Of a DNA stretch of 64,000 nucleotides, positions 34,486 to 47,125 are shown piece by piece; the stretch's first letter is position 1; each line of letters begins with the position of its first letter. Origin of the DNA: Tanypteryx hageni (taxonomy: Eukaryota > Arthropoda > Insecta > Odonata > Petaluridae). The stretch covers positions 52,387,870 through 52,451,869 of the forward strand of contig CM054117.1 in assembly GCA_028673005.1 (NCBI GenBank), in the 5' to 3' direction. The translations under genes were made by a program, and so were the position numbers. A model generated the notes under the pieces. It had not been told where the DNA came from. It was given only the letters and a program-made list of their open reading frames with translations, and ran no database searches.

Positions 34486-35110
34486 CTGGAAAATAGAGCG
34501 CTAAATGAGGTCATTATATCATTGCGCATTTTTCTCGGCACTTTTGATACATTAACAGCATCAACACTAGCTGGTTTCTTTTGGGAGATTCCTGGTATAA
34601 TATAGTAATAGCGCACGAAGTTGAGAAGTAAAGCGTGACCATGTGCTAGCGGATCAAGAGCGCAATTACTGCACAGCGCTATATAGAGTAGCGCTACGCG
34701 GATGCCGTTTTACCTCTAATTCAATTATTAAATTTAGCATTCAGTATCTACCGTTTTCATTTACTTCCCTGTCCTTTCGCGTGGTTTCGACGCATTCGCC
34801 CAACTCCGACCTCGTTGGAAAAATAGATTAAACCGAGAACGGGCAGATTTTGAAAGTTACTGCGCAAGGGAAACGTTTCTGTGGGCCCTCGAAGAAATTC
34901 CATCTTAATCGCGCCGACGAATGAAGTTTTCGGGTTGCGGGATACGGAAGTCGACTGCGAGTGCAAAACGGGAGACCGAGGAGGGTGACGCGATGCATCA
35001 CGTAAGAGGAAGATGGAGGAAAATAACTAGATTGAAAGGTATACTCCATAAATGGGATACACAGATATTTCGAAGGCGTTCTTTGTAGGAAATACATACT
35101 AAACTGTCTC
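34486..35110. other. Intronic stretch with a CpG-rich part
   Basis: A CpG-rich section at about 34780-35000 has short frames on both strands and no recognised homology or splice pattern. Confidence 0.4.
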
Positions 35111-35114
35111 GAAA

Positions 35115-35665
35115 GATTGGGCGGTTCTTGAATATTTATTCTCTAAACTAAAAGTCGTAACTATGTGGTCTCACGGACTGTTTTGTGCCATATATAGTCC
35201 TCTATCCGAAAAAAATTTTTAGTCCACGAGTATACCTCATAGACCATATAAGAGCTTAGGAGAGGGAAATATGGATTGTTAATTGATGATTGCTGATAGA
35301 ACCCTCTTAGCGATCGATGTAAACAAAATATGTGATGTTATGCTTGGGATTTTCTCTATTTTTATCTCCTAAATTATTAGTCCTAATTATGTGCTCTCGC
35401 GAATTTTTTTGTGGTAATTTTTTTTAACATAGAGCTTGAGAGAGAAAAATATGGCATTTAATTGTTGCTTGACGGATGCCATTTAACAAGATGCAAGTAT
35501 AACTTTATAAAGGATTTTTGTAAAGTTGAAGTTAGAATTGACAGATATAGTTCAAAATCACAATTGGGCGATGAATTTTAATAAAAATCACTCCTACATT
35601 TAATTAAAATCCGTGGAGCTGTTTAGGAGATGAAGATTACGACGGACGGACGATACTTGCCCATA
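35115..35665 (+). mobile_element. Repeat family C, copy 1 (HINE-like)
   Basis: Two diverged ~220-bp units are recognisable by CTAAATTATTAGTCCTAATTATG or CTAAACTAAAAGTCGTAACTATG, then ATAGAGCTTGAGAGAG or AAGAGCTTAGGAGAG. They are followed by TTAGGAGATGAAGATTACG and an ACGGACGGACG tract at 35641-35651. An inverted, partly matching copy is at 43560-44000. The outer borders are not resolved. Confidence 0.55.
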
Positions 35666-35669
35666 AGGC

Positions 35670-36420
35670 GTTTTTCTGCTACCGCTTCGCTGGTAAAGAA
35701 GGCCCAAAAAGGGCGAACTCTTCGTCCTCTAAGGAAAGAACGAGTTACAAAGCGAGTTTCATCATCTAGCGTTCCAAAAATCGTTCCGCGAAATGGATGG
35801 CGTTATAATGCGAGGGGCGAACCCGAGTACGTAACCCTTTTGAGAGAAAAGGGCGCTGAGGGTAATAATTCTCTTCCCGAAGGGTTTCGCAGGGAAGGAG
35901 AAACAGAGTTTTGGAGAGGAGTCGGCAGTAAAAGGAGGAAGAACGGTGAGAAATGGAAAAATGGAAAGATAGATGAGAAAGAGAGGGGGAGATAATATGA
36001 TGGGGAAGATATGGGAGCGGAGAAAGAGGAGTGAGAAATAGGAGAGAGAAAAGGAAAGGACGAATAGAAAGGTAGATGGAGTGGGAAAGAGGGGCGTGAA
36101 TAGGAAATTTGATTACAGAAATGTCTTGATGCGGCATTAATTAAGACTATGTAGTCTCTTTTTATATCTAACAATGTGGACAGACAAAGCAAATAAAAGA
36201 ATAAGGGAATAGAAAAGGAAATGATTGCAAAAAGAAGTATGAGAACCAAAAGGAGTACGAGGAGCAGGAAAAGAGAAATGAGATAGGCGGATTTGAAAAA
36301 GAGATGTGTGGAGATAAAGTGAGAGAGGGCTTAAAGGAAAGACGGACAAATAACGTTAATTCGGGAAATTTAAAACTATACAGTCCCTATTTTAACTAAA
36401 CCCTTTAATAAAAAATATAT
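35670..36420. other. AG-rich non-coding stretch
   Basis: Purine-rich from about 35880 to 36350. The 121-codon frame at 35630-35995 starts inside repeat family C and runs into this purine-rich DNA; it has no recognisable domain. Complementary-strand frames are CT artefacts. Confidence 0.45.
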
Positions 36421-37510
36421 CATCATCATCATAGGTAGTCTGTCCGTAGACAGGTCCGTGATTATTCTTGGTTAAACCTGGTTCTCCATATACTTCTATT
36501 TTCCGCTGTCCTCTTCATATCTTGATAACTCTCTTTCCCTTTCAAATTGTCTATCAGCTGAAACCTTTTCCTACCTCTTTCCATTTTCCCATCTAGTTTT
36601 CCTTCTAACACATCTTTAATCATACTCTCTCTCCTCAGGTAATGTCCAACCCAGTTAGCCTTCCTCTTTCTGATAGTCTGTATAATCATTCGCTTCCCTC
36701 CTATTCTTCGTAGCACTTCATCGTTTTTCATCCTATCTGTCCATTCTATCTTCAACATTCTCCTCCAAGTCCACATTTCAAAGCTTTCCAAGTATTTGAT
36801 GTCATTTTTCCTTAGCGTCCATGTTTCTGCCCCATAAAATGCTATACTCCATACGTAGAGTTTTATCAACTTCTTGCGGATATCTTCCCTTAAGTAGTTG
36901 TTTCTTTCTCCTGAAAGCCGCTTTTGCTTTTCCTATTCTAGTTTTGATCTCATCCGTACATTTTGCCTCTCGTGTTATGATACTTCCAAGGTATTTATAT
37001 TCTGAAACTTGTTCTAATGGCTTTCCCTCAATAGTTATGTTCAGATTCTCTTCTTTACCCGATATTCGAATGACCTTGGATTTTTCTGTATTTATTTCCA
37101 TACCGTATTTTCTACCTATTATCACTAGTCTATTTATCATTTTTGTAGCTCCTCTTCCTTTCTTGCTAGAAGTACTTGATCATCTGCGTATTTTACTGTT
37201 CTTATAATCCTTCCTCCAATTTTGAAATCCCCTGTGCCTTCTAAAGCTTCTTGCATTAGACTTTCTCCATATATATTGAATAGGGTTGGCGATAGGCAGC
37301 AGCCTTGTCTTACTCCTCTACCGATATTTATTCCGCAGGTGTCCACATTCTCAAACCTGACCTTTACAATTTGATTCACATATAGATTCCTAATCAATCT
37401 CCTGTCTTTCCAGTCTACACCTATATCCTTTAATATCTTCATCAACTTTACCCAATTTACTCTATCAAAGGCCTTCTGCCAGTCTACGAAACATCCGCAG
37501 ATATCTTGAC
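36421..37510 (-). pseudogene. 5'-truncated LINE reverse transcriptase, frameshifted
   Basis: The minus strand encodes the end of a non-LTR reverse transcriptase. From right to left: FVDWQKAFDRVNW (first catalytic Asp, ~37485-37450), GVRQGCCLSPTLFNIY, YADDQVLLARK (catalytic YADD, ~37180-37190), KYLGSIITREAK, then AFYGAETWTLRKNDIK, MLKIEWTDRMKNDEV and RKANWVGHYLRRES. It is broken by a frameshift near 37140 (...EELQK / MINRL...) and another near 36885. No endonuclease or 5' part is present, so it is a dead, 5'-truncated insertion. The 3' end (left) runs into a (TGA)n-like tail at 36421-36433. The clade is not assigned with confidence. Confidence 0.88.
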
Positions 37511-39099
37511 TTCAAAAATATATATACACACAATAGATACCGCATAGTTTGGTCACATTGGGTTCATCTTAAATGAAAACATCCAGCCCCTGGTAACAAC
37601 AACCAGCAAATTTCCTCAAACTAGATTCGGTTCTTGAATAACGAGTTTGATTACCATAACCAATAAGCGGAATTCATTGTAAAGATCAAGAGTAGATAAA
37701 TGTTACACTACTTAAAATCTCGATGTCTTTAAATTTAATTATGACACATAAAGAGATAAAAGATAAAGTCATTTGCTCGATTCTTGTGTAGAGTAAACAG
37801 ACCTACCGGTTTGCCAGGATTTGTTCCGTTGCCCCGAAATGCTTTTTCCGGAAACCGTATTTTCCTTTTTTTAACATTCGCACTATTTAATTTGGCTTCG
37901 CCATGTGGCTGTATCACCTCTGTAATTTGTGTAAAATGTGACTCTAAAATATTTGTTTCCATAAATTTCCTGATCGATTCAGTAACAATACTCTGAACGT
38001 GTTGCTTGAATCTTTAAAATTATTAACATTGTATGCTATCCTATGGCTGAAATTGTAACCGAGCTACACGAAAACTGTTTACATAGCATATAAACGGTAG
38101 AAAGGCTAAAAATCGCATATTGTCCCCGTTATGTCTGTTTCCCTTCTCCAGAATACGTTGGGTCACGGTTTTGTTACCTCAGAATCCGGTCACCCTATGT
38201 TTACGGGATAAAAACGAAGTTGAAAAGCTGGGGAAAGAGAAAAAAAGCACATAAGAACAACGCTGAGATACATATATAGGGATAATGAAAGAGAGAGTAA
38301 AGTAAATAAAGATAAAGAACGAAAACGGAGAAGGAGTTAATAGAGTAGGCAAAAATATAGGTATTAGTATTTTTGAAAAGAATGGTACAGTAGATGAAAT
38401 AAACCAAGTATCGGGAAGTGTTTCAGCTATACTTCCCCATCTTGGGTTAAGTCCATCGGGAATCGTTTATCATACCCATTTCGCAGCGTCTGTACCCAAC
38501 GTTCTGCTGTCGTGAAGGGAATCTCATACCTCCCACACCTCTCCGCCCGCGCCATCTAGCGAGATGTATGGGAACGATTAAAGAGGAAGGTTTCTCCGAT
38601 ACGTATCGCAAAAAAGGAGCGGGAGGGAGGAGGAGGAGAGAAAGAGAGAGAGAGAGAATATGAGCGTGGGAGGTGAGTTATATTAAGGATTATGGTTTTT
38701 CTCTCTCTGGAAGCAACGCTTCCAAGAATTTCCGCCGAAGAGGTGGTGGGGGAAATGAAGGCAATATTAGCTTTCTTCCAAAAGGGGACAAATTTCTGCC
38801 GCCGTTGAAGTTCGCCGGGAAGGAAATTATTAGAGCAATTTATTAATAGGGAGGTGGAAAGGAGGAAGGTGATAGAGAATATAATGAAGCGAGTTGGGAA
38901 GGTGCGTGAGAGAGAGGGAGTGAGATTGGTAAGAGAGAGTGTCAATATGTCGGGATGTCTCCTTCGTGTAAGACCACGACAGATGATGACAGACATACAG
39001 CCATTACAAGTTAATTTGTATGAGCTCGTACGTCTTGTGTGTTTTTATCCAGTATTGGATGGAAATTAAATATTTAAATTTGTATTCATGGATAATAAA
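37511..39099. other. Intronic stretch, nothing recognised
   Basis: AT-rich to ~38430. A CpG-containing patch lies at 38440-38600 and AG-rich sections at 38610-38665 and 38850-38940. No recognisable gene; reading frames on both strands are compositional. Confidence 0.4.
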
Positions 39100-39149
39100 A
39101 TTCAAGAGAGGAGAAAATTTCTTTCTGTTATCTCAATTATTTTATTCAA

Positions 39150-39440
39150 AATAAAGCTCGACATATTACTCGAATACAATGGACAATCTGGTTATAGACG
39201 CATTTATCTCGAAACTGCTCTTAACAAGACAAATTTTTTGTTCAAAAAGTTTTTCTTCTCCGGCGTAGCGTTTCCAAAATATAAATTTTATAATATTTTA
39301 AACGACTGCCATTTTGTTTACAGATGGCGGATGAAGATTAAAATAATTTTCTTTTGGCCTCCTAGCTGGTAGAAACAATCTCTCTTCGACAAACAGTTCC
39401 TGAGATCTAGAGAGGGACGGACGGACAGACACTACGAAAA
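39150..39440 (+). mobile_element. Repeat family D, copy 1 (HINE-like)
   Basis: The block CCTCCTAGCTGGTAGAAAC, then CGACAAACAGTTC.TGAGAT, then GGGACGGACGGACAGACA (39414-39431) also occurs, inverted, at 56490-56780. The layout is again a short AT-rich body followed by a GGAC/GACA tract. Left border not resolved. Confidence 0.5.
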
Positions 39441-39449
39441 TTATGTGTA

Positions 39450-42400
39450 GGATATTTCTTGCTTTATATTTTAGAACTTGTATTGCTCATTTTTAGCATT
39501 GTTATGTCTTTTATATCCCATTAAAAAGGCTCTTTATAAATTTTCACAATATATTTTCGAGACAGGAAGTCGTATTTTAGAGAGTGATACTTAAAAATAA
39601 TTGCTCTGGAAACCGCTGTTTAGAGACTTTTTATGGCAGCTGAATCTACCTTAATTTTAGGTTTCGCTTATTTTAGATCGATAAAAGAAATTTTCTCTGT
39701 TTTACATTGGAGATATTTATTAGAGTCAATTCGACAACGAAGATAACCCTTAAAATGGGCTGAAATTCTTTAATTTGAGAGCGGAGATTGTCTGCCTTGG
39801 GAGCTCAAGTCGCACCCAATTCGCCCGGCAAATGGAAGAACCGGATTCGATTTTTTTGTAAATACAATAAATTTTGTGTTATTCTTGTCTTTCTCTCTCT
39901 TGGATTTTTTACGTTATTTTTTGCACGATTCTGTTTTATCGTGTTAAATAAACGAAATTGTGTTTAATTTTGGGCCAGGACTAGATTTTTCGCGTTATCT
40001 CCGCGTTCCCTCTTGCGATGGAAGTTTTTGTGTCGTTCTGTGATGATACCGGGAAGTGGAGAGTTGTTGCAGTGCGCGATAAGGGAGTGTTAATCATGTC
40101 GGTGATTTAAAGCGGGAAAAACCGACTAGTTGTTGGGGTTTTAGCTTTGGCAGGGAAGCATTGGAACATTATTTCCACTCTTTGATTCCTCTCTATGAGC
40201 CTTGGAATTTGGGGTTTCGTTGAGATTTTTTTGTTTTGGTTGAAATAAAGTTTTTTGAGAATGAACAGCTTTTTTAAACCTGAGTTTTTTTCTCTCGATC
40301 GTGGATTATTGAAATAGTACGCTACTTTATTTTTCCTCAATCTCTCCGACTTATTCTAAAATCCGTCGTATATTTACTGCTTATTATCTCCCTTCTCTTT
40401 CAAGGAATATCGATCGATAATGCGATAAGATATCCGCGAAGGCAGTAAGATATCGAACTGAATATTCGATATCTGTGTGACCTGTTCCCTTGGATTCTTT
40501 TCGTTTTCTGTTTGAACAGCGACAAAATATTTTGTCCGATTTAGAGGCAAAATCTCAAGAGAGCCATAACCATGAAAGCGAGGGTATATGGCGATCTACA
40601 CTTTTTTGTCTAATTTGAATGTATTCTTGTAAAATCTCAGAGTATATTAGTCATAATGCCAATAACGAATGTTTACACCTATCTTCATGTTTATTGCGCA
40701 ATCGCCAGTTAAGTCTGTAGGTTTGATGTAGATGAAAATTGGAAAGGAAATTCATATCAATCTCAATCGCAAATCGAAATCGTCGTTCCTCTGATTGCAC
40801 GCTCCCGTCGCACAGTCTCTTCCTTCCCTTCAGCCCAACATATTGCTGCATTTCCCACACACTGGCATCCGATGTTTCACGAACTAATACCATAAACCAT
40901 TTAATCTCCTTCCGCGCCATATCTCAGCTCCGTTCTTTAAACTCATAGACCGAGAGGGAGAAACTAATTAGTGGGAGAGATTTTGTTTTCCCATTAGTCT
41001 TTCCTCGAGGAAGGATTTCTTGAAGCTTCAGCGGCAAGCTATTCAACAAATACGTGTTCTTATCGCGGGTTTTAATGGTCTTAAGTTCAATTAAACGTTC
41101 AATTCTTAACGGAAAAAAATTGAAAACACACACTAATGGCATCAGATGCGTTTCTAACGTGTGAGCTCACAAACTTACAAGCTTGTTAGTTAATCTTGTA
41201 AATTCGCTATGGCGAAATAATTTATCGATATGAACTTTGTATTCGTTTTTTGTGAAAGTATCTCCAAGGTGCTTTTATACATCTAAATGCTTTCAGAGAA
41301 AAAATTGAATAACGTCCGATATTCTAAAATAAAAAGATCGTGAAAATAAAACTAAACTAAGAATAAATCCATGGAGATTTTCCACTTCAATCCACAAATG
41401 CAAGGCACAGAGAAAGATTTCCGATCAGTGAGAATCAGCAAGGAGGGTACAAAAATAGACACTTTCCTCATACCCTAAGCATTAGGAATATTTGAAATAA
41501 TCTATGAAACTAATGACATTTTAGTCGATCTCTACATCATTTAAAGGAAATAAAACACGTTGAGATAGGTAAAAAATAAAGCGCAAACGGTGGTTATTCT
41601 CGCGAGAAAACTGCCATTGAATGAAAAGGTCTCGAATTCTTATTTAGTTGCTGCGAGAAGTATATATGTATAGGTATTAGAGTTTGAAAAGTGATACATC
41701 CATCACCAAACGAAACCAGAGCATTCTCTTTCGAGAAATTCCCTGCTACGTTCCGTTTGGATTTAACAAAAATCAACAGCGAGAGAGAAATCATTCTCTT
41801 GTTTTGCAAGAATCCAGCTCAGAGACACGAGTTCAAAACGAAGAAATAAAAGTTGCGAAAAACAGAAATCAAAGGATTTATTCCCTAGAAAAGTGTCTTT
41901 ATCACGTTCTTTCGAAAGGAGCAATTGGTTCTAGTTCACAAAACAAAGAGTTCACACATATATAGTTTCTAGATCGCGTAACTGACTCGAGAAGGAGAAA
42001 GCACACGTACATTGAAGTGAAAATAAAAATGGGAGAAAAACGTGTCATTTAACTTCACGCGTTTGATTTGGCGTTGGGTTCCGTGAAACACTTAGCAAGT
42101 AGCAAAAAATTATCTCCAGCTCAAAGAAATTTTTTTATTTTCGCTTAATTTTAATTTTTCTTCGCGATTTATACGGTTTCAAAACTTGCAAGGCAGATTT
42201 CGGAATTTTTCGGATCCATAACGCTAATTATGCCGGTTTGCGCAAGTTTGTAATGATTTACAATATAACAATCGATCTTAATCGTAATCTATCGATAATC
42301 GCTCGCGAAAGTTTCATCACAGAAATTGAGACCTATGAGTTATACTTCGATCTCACTTTGAAAAGGACTCGAGTCTTTTGTTCTCTAAAATTTACGTTCG

Positions 42401-43555
42401 AAGCCAACCGCTGGCCGAATTATACGTAAACACGAGCAGAAAGTCCTTTTCGATATATCATGACTCCGTGAATTTGCAAAATTAAACATTTTCGCTTTTT
42501 AATCCTTAATCATTAATTTAAAAGCTGTACAGAATGTGTAATTATAATCTTTTGCGAAGTTGATGGAAAAAGGTATCCGCCCAATAAAATGTGGACAATA
42601 TTCACATTATTCAGCCAATGGGACTGAATATTTTCTTCGTGAATTATATCTAATATTTATTTAATTTATCTGTATCTAAGAAAAAAATCTATTAGAATCG
42701 TTAAAGAAGCCATATCATCCAACTTGACTCAAGACTAAATGAGCGCCTTCAATTTAAATCGCTGCGTAAAATTAATCTGTTGTCGGGTTGTATCGTATTC
42801 TTTAAGAATTGGTGAAACTAAGTAAATGCTTGAATCCAAAATAATCGCTTCTATTTTCCATATCATTGTTTGATTCCCCGCATAATAAATAAGTTATTAA
42901 AGTAAAATTTATTTTCGGTTATTTAAATATCCTTTTAATTCAAGGATTTCTAAATGAATAATAATAATCATCATCAAGATGTTGCTCTCTTCATATCTAA
43001 AGTGGTTAAAACGCGTTCACTTTAATTCAGACTTGGCTAAAAGGAGTCTTCCCTGTCAGGTTAATACCAAATCTTTCATTTCTTTCATATGATATCTTAT
43101 CTACTGCTTTTTATCTTTTATAATCTATTTTCCGGTAATTAGCCATTGAGCTATTAGTGCATCTTTAATCTCGTATTTCGTGCGTGAAGTGTGCACTTTT
43201 AAAAGCTGCCATAAAAATTCAAATAGTACAAAATTATCCACTTGATACTAGTTGGTATGTTATCAATGTAACGGATAGATCTTAGTTATTATCCAACTTT
43301 GTTGGAGTACGGAACATGTGAGTTAGGGCAACATTCAAAGATGATTTAAGAAATGTATTCTTCCATTTAAGAAGAAACGAGAAATATACATCTGAAATGA
43401 GGAAAATATGAATGTGATAGATTGAGCAACGAATGTCTTTGAAGGGTTTAATTTTGCAAAATATAGTATGGTTTAAACTCTTTAGGTTATTTTGAAACAT
43501 ATTGCTATAAGTATCATTATTGTAGCTTTTGATTGTGATTTGTGATTTTTAACTG
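39450..43555. other. Intronic stretch, nothing recognised
   Basis: About 4.1 kb without a recognisable gene or repeat. A small cluster of ATCGAT/CGATA words lies at 40405-40465. The short frames (for example 41684-41965, 93 codons) match nothing known to me. Confidence 0.4.
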
Positions 43556-43559
43556 AATC

Positions 43560-44000
43560 TGTCAATTAGAACTTCCACTTTACATAATAACTTCAATAAC
43601 TTTATACTCGTATCTCGTTAAATGGCATCTGTCAAGCAACAATGAAATATCAAACTTTTTATCTCTCTAGCTCTTATATGATTTGCAAGGTATAGATCAA
43701 AAAATTATTCGGATAGAGAACAACATTTACTACAAGAAAGTCCGCGAGGCCACATAATTACGAGCTATAGTTTCGGAGATAAAAATTCGAGAAAATCCTG
43801 AGAAAAACATCGCATATTTTGTTTACATCGCGAAGACGGTTCTCTCAGCAAACAATAATTAAAACTATATATTTCTTTTTCATTCCCTTATATTATCTGT
43901 GAGGTATAGATTACAAAATTTATTTGGATAGAGATTAACATTTACTACAAGATAGTCCCCGAGACTAGAGTTTCGGAGATAAAAATCCGAGACTCACCTA
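43560..44000 (-). mobile_element. Repeat family C, copy 2 (inverted, HINE-like)
   Basis: Inverted relative to 35115-35665. Matching words in reverse complement include AAATGGCATCTGTCAAGCAAC, CGCATATTTTGTTTACATCG and CTCTATCCGAATAA. Two units of ~220 bp are visible (CATTTACTACAAGAAAGTCC and CATTTACTACAAGATAGTCC). The GGAC tract is not retained. Confidence 0.5.
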
Positions 44001-44780
44001 ATCTTTCGATACCGTTTCATATCTATTTCCCATTAAGAACGCCTTTGAATTCTCTGTGTGTTCCATTTATTGAGTATACTTTTCCATCTTGCTTTTAATC
44101 GGAATCACAGTACTGTTAAGCACTGAGGGTAGAAAGCGCGACAATCTGAAACTTATCTATATACAAATCACATTATCGGAAAACACTTTTAGGTTTGAGT
44201 AAATGTACCGCTCGAGTTTTCCTGTATTTTATCACAACAGCGAAAGAAAAACGTCTATTTGAGATTTTTACGAGGACCGTAATCAATTGAATTTTTCGTT
44301 GATATAAATTCTTTAAGTTATTGGTAATATTTTGGGAAATATTCGCCTATATATCATCATGCTATCTTTTATATGGTAAAAAAGAGTAAGTAACTCAAAA
44401 TCGTTTAGCTGATTCTTTTGATTTTTATAACATTCTCATGACAGTTATTTCGCTACCTTTGTTAAAAAATGAATCATTTCATCGGACTGTAGCGGGTGTT
44501 TTTCACGAAGTTAGGTCGCACATTGGAACAGTTGATATATTTCACCTTACGTATTAAAAATTTAACGATAAAATGCTAGAAAAATTCTGCACTTGATTTC
44601 CCTATCCGGTTTTAATCGTTGAATAAATTATGCGGTTTATATCGATATCTATTCTAGAGCTATATTTCTCTCGCTTCTCTCGGAGAAGGTTGCACCAAGA
44701 TCTATTCGATCACATGGAGAAATCCTTACTAGCATAAACTCACTCATATTCCATATCGCGCCAAGTTTCTACCTTTTGGT
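44001..44780. other. AT-rich intronic stretch, nothing recognised
   Basis: No gene or named repeat recognised. Confidence 0.4.
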
Positions 44781-44782
44781 CC

Positions 44783-45391
44783 TTCATACTGGAAGAGCCG
44801 CAGCGGTCATTTTGACCTTTAGCGAATTTAAAAGGAGTGCCATGCTCGGAGTTTTTGTAGCGCAAACTTCCGGCTTTGTGAATTTTCATCAATTAGGGTT
44901 TCACACTTTCATGCAAAAAATTGGTCTTTTACCTGCTACAGGAACGCCTATACAGAGGGGCATACCTAGAAGGGCCATTAGCGGTCATTTTAACCGCAGT
45001 TAGTGTTTCGCATAAACCGTGTACAGTTAACCCCCGCACCTACGACCTAATAAGATCAATTTGCGTTGACCTCTGCTGTGCGAAACAAATTCATTGAGAA
45101 TTGTAATTTGTGCTACAAACCTGGACAGAATGTCACTGGTTATGAACAGCTCTTCCCCAGCCATGCTCGGTGCAGATTCACGCAGTACATGGTCAAAATA
45201 TAAAATATTAACAATATTACCATTGTTTGTGCGTCTCAAAAAATCCTATGCATCCATGAATATATAAGAACTTCTTCCAGTCGGTATCTGCCTCTCAAAA
45301 GCATGCTAAACAGCTATTTAGTGGTAGCGGTCAAAATGACCGCTCGTGGCCCTTCTAGGTATACAGGTGGAGCCGACCCTTCTAGTGTTAA
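44783..45391. mobile_element. piggyBac-like MITE with hairpin modules
   Basis: The right end reads ...GACCCTTCTAGTGTTAA, with TTAA at 45388-45391, the piggyBac target. The left end TTCATACTGGAAGAGCC looks like a mutated TTAA...ACTAGAAGGGYC terminus. A module of CTAGAAGGGCC plus a hairpin AGCGGTCA-TTTTGACCGC occurs near 44795, at 44966-44998 (CCTAGAAGGGCCATTAGCGG) and inverted at 45326-45360. No transposase is present. Confidence 0.6.
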
Positions 45392-45836
45392 CTCTGGAAT
45401 TGTAAGACGGTTTTCCTAAAGCGTTAATGATAACATGGGATATAAAGTACGCCATGAAATGAATAATAAATTTTGACAAGATTAAATATTTTAATTTTAG
45501 AACAAAATGATACATTAGATAATTATGTCACTTTACAAAAGGGGGAAAATATTCAAAATATTTTTATAAATAGGTTTATTTAAGTTAGCTACTAAAAAAG
45601 ATGGTGCTTTAAAATTAATAGAGATAAGTGGAAATTTTATTCGATGCCGTCATCGCAAACAGTTTTTGTTCTGTATAAAACTGTACATATGTATATATAA
45701 TTATATATATATATATATATATATGTATATGTATATATCATATTGCAACAATATCAATTGTGATAACATGTGGCAGACGGTATCCTAAGATTCGAATATC
45801 TGACCACTCTCACACACTATTCACAGACTGAACCCT

Positions 45837-45840
<4 letters not shown>
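45392..45840. other. AT-rich stretch with a (TA)n run
   Basis: Includes a short TA/TATG microsatellite at about 45695-45740. No gene recognised. Confidence 0.5.

Positions 45841-45926
<86 letters not shown>
45841..45926. repeat. (TA)n(TG)n compound microsatellite
   Basis: About 28 TA units (45841-45896) are followed by about 15 TG units (45897-45926). It directly abuts the left end of the pogo-like element. Confidence 0.97.
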
Positions 45927-45927
<1 letters not shown>

Positions 45928-45928
45928 A

Positions 45929-47079
45929 CAATAATACCCCGCTATACGCTGTTTTGCATCAACGTCTTCAATCAATTAAGGAACATATGTCGTTATAAGT
46001 TGCGTCGCTTCGCACATACTTCGTTTGTGAAATGCTAAAAGAAAAATTTCAGTAATTCCAAAAGCGGTACACCAATTATTACTAGCACAATAAAATTCAC
46101 CTATTCGTTTTTTTTAATTACGTTTAATATTATTTACATAAATTAATTTAATTTCGTGTCTAATATCATTTTGCGATCCCATCTTGGGTCTCTCCCTACC
46201 GAATGACCAAATATGTGTGAGCATTGTTACGCAACTTCAACTTCACTTACTAATGTTAGGTACAGAAATTTCATTCATTATTATTATTTATCTTCATTTT
46301 GAGCTAATGCACCTCTCCAGCGTTTTTTTTATAAATATCCCAATATCATATTTTCATAACTGCGAATTATTTTTGCTTCAATTTACAGCAGGTGAATCTT
46401 CGATATGGTGATTTTGAAGTGAAAAACTGTATAAGCCTAAGGGTGATCATGAATTGCGTGCAGGGAACTAGGAAGAACGAATTTTGGAGGAATAACCGAG
46501 GACAGCTTTTCACATAGAGTCCTCCTCACCTTCCCTTTTCCGCTCCAAGATAGGAGACTGTAAACACTCAAGGGAATGTTCAAGTGCGAAAAAAGAAAGC
46601 GTCTTACGTTTACACAATAATATTGCGCTGGCCATATGTTTGGGTGAGCACGATGGGTAGGTGGTTCACAAGCCACACAAGGGATGAAAAGGAACTATCC
46701 CAATTTTTATGACGATGCGTCGTAAAAACTTATTTCTGAACGACAGTCAGCTATTAGAGAGCTTTGTGAACAGATGTGTCTAAATACTGTGTCTTTTCAT
46801 CCCGGTTTACGTTTGCATTGATATCTCATGAGATACTGGATATCATTTGGATTACGTAATCTGCTTGAAAAGTGCTCGAAAGTGCGAATTAGTGTGCGTG
46901 TCCTAAAATAAACTTCAGAATCATCCGAGGAGACGCAAATGTGTCACAAAATATTCGCCAGGAACGTAACCCCTACCTTTAACATTGTTCTTATGGAAAA
47001 AAATGTTTCGCTATACGTTGTTCCGTTATAAGTCATTGTTTTCAGTAACGCATCTCCGACGTATAGCGGGGTATTACTG
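45929..47079. mobile_element. pogo/Tigger-like non-autonomous element (1.15 kb)
   Basis: The left end CAATAATACCCCGCTATACG and the inverted right end (reverse complement CAGTAATACCCCGCTATACG) form long imperfect terminal inverted repeats. Similarity continues inward (TCGTTATAAGT...; ACTTATAACGG...). TA follows the right end at 47080-47081. The interior has only short frames (75 and 79 codons) without transposase motifs. Confidence 0.7.
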
Positions 47080-47125
47080 TATGTGTATATGTGTGTGTGT
47101 ATATATAAATATATATAAGAGATTT
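47080..47125. repeat. TG/TA microsatellite between two elements
   Basis: GTGTATATGTGTGTGTGTATATA-type sequence separates the pogo-like element from the LINE tail. Confidence 0.8.

Noticed and set aside
35630..35995. 121-codon frame beginning MKITTDGRYLPIRRF
   Set aside because: It starts inside the ACGG tract of repeat family C and runs into AG-rich DNA; no domain is visible.
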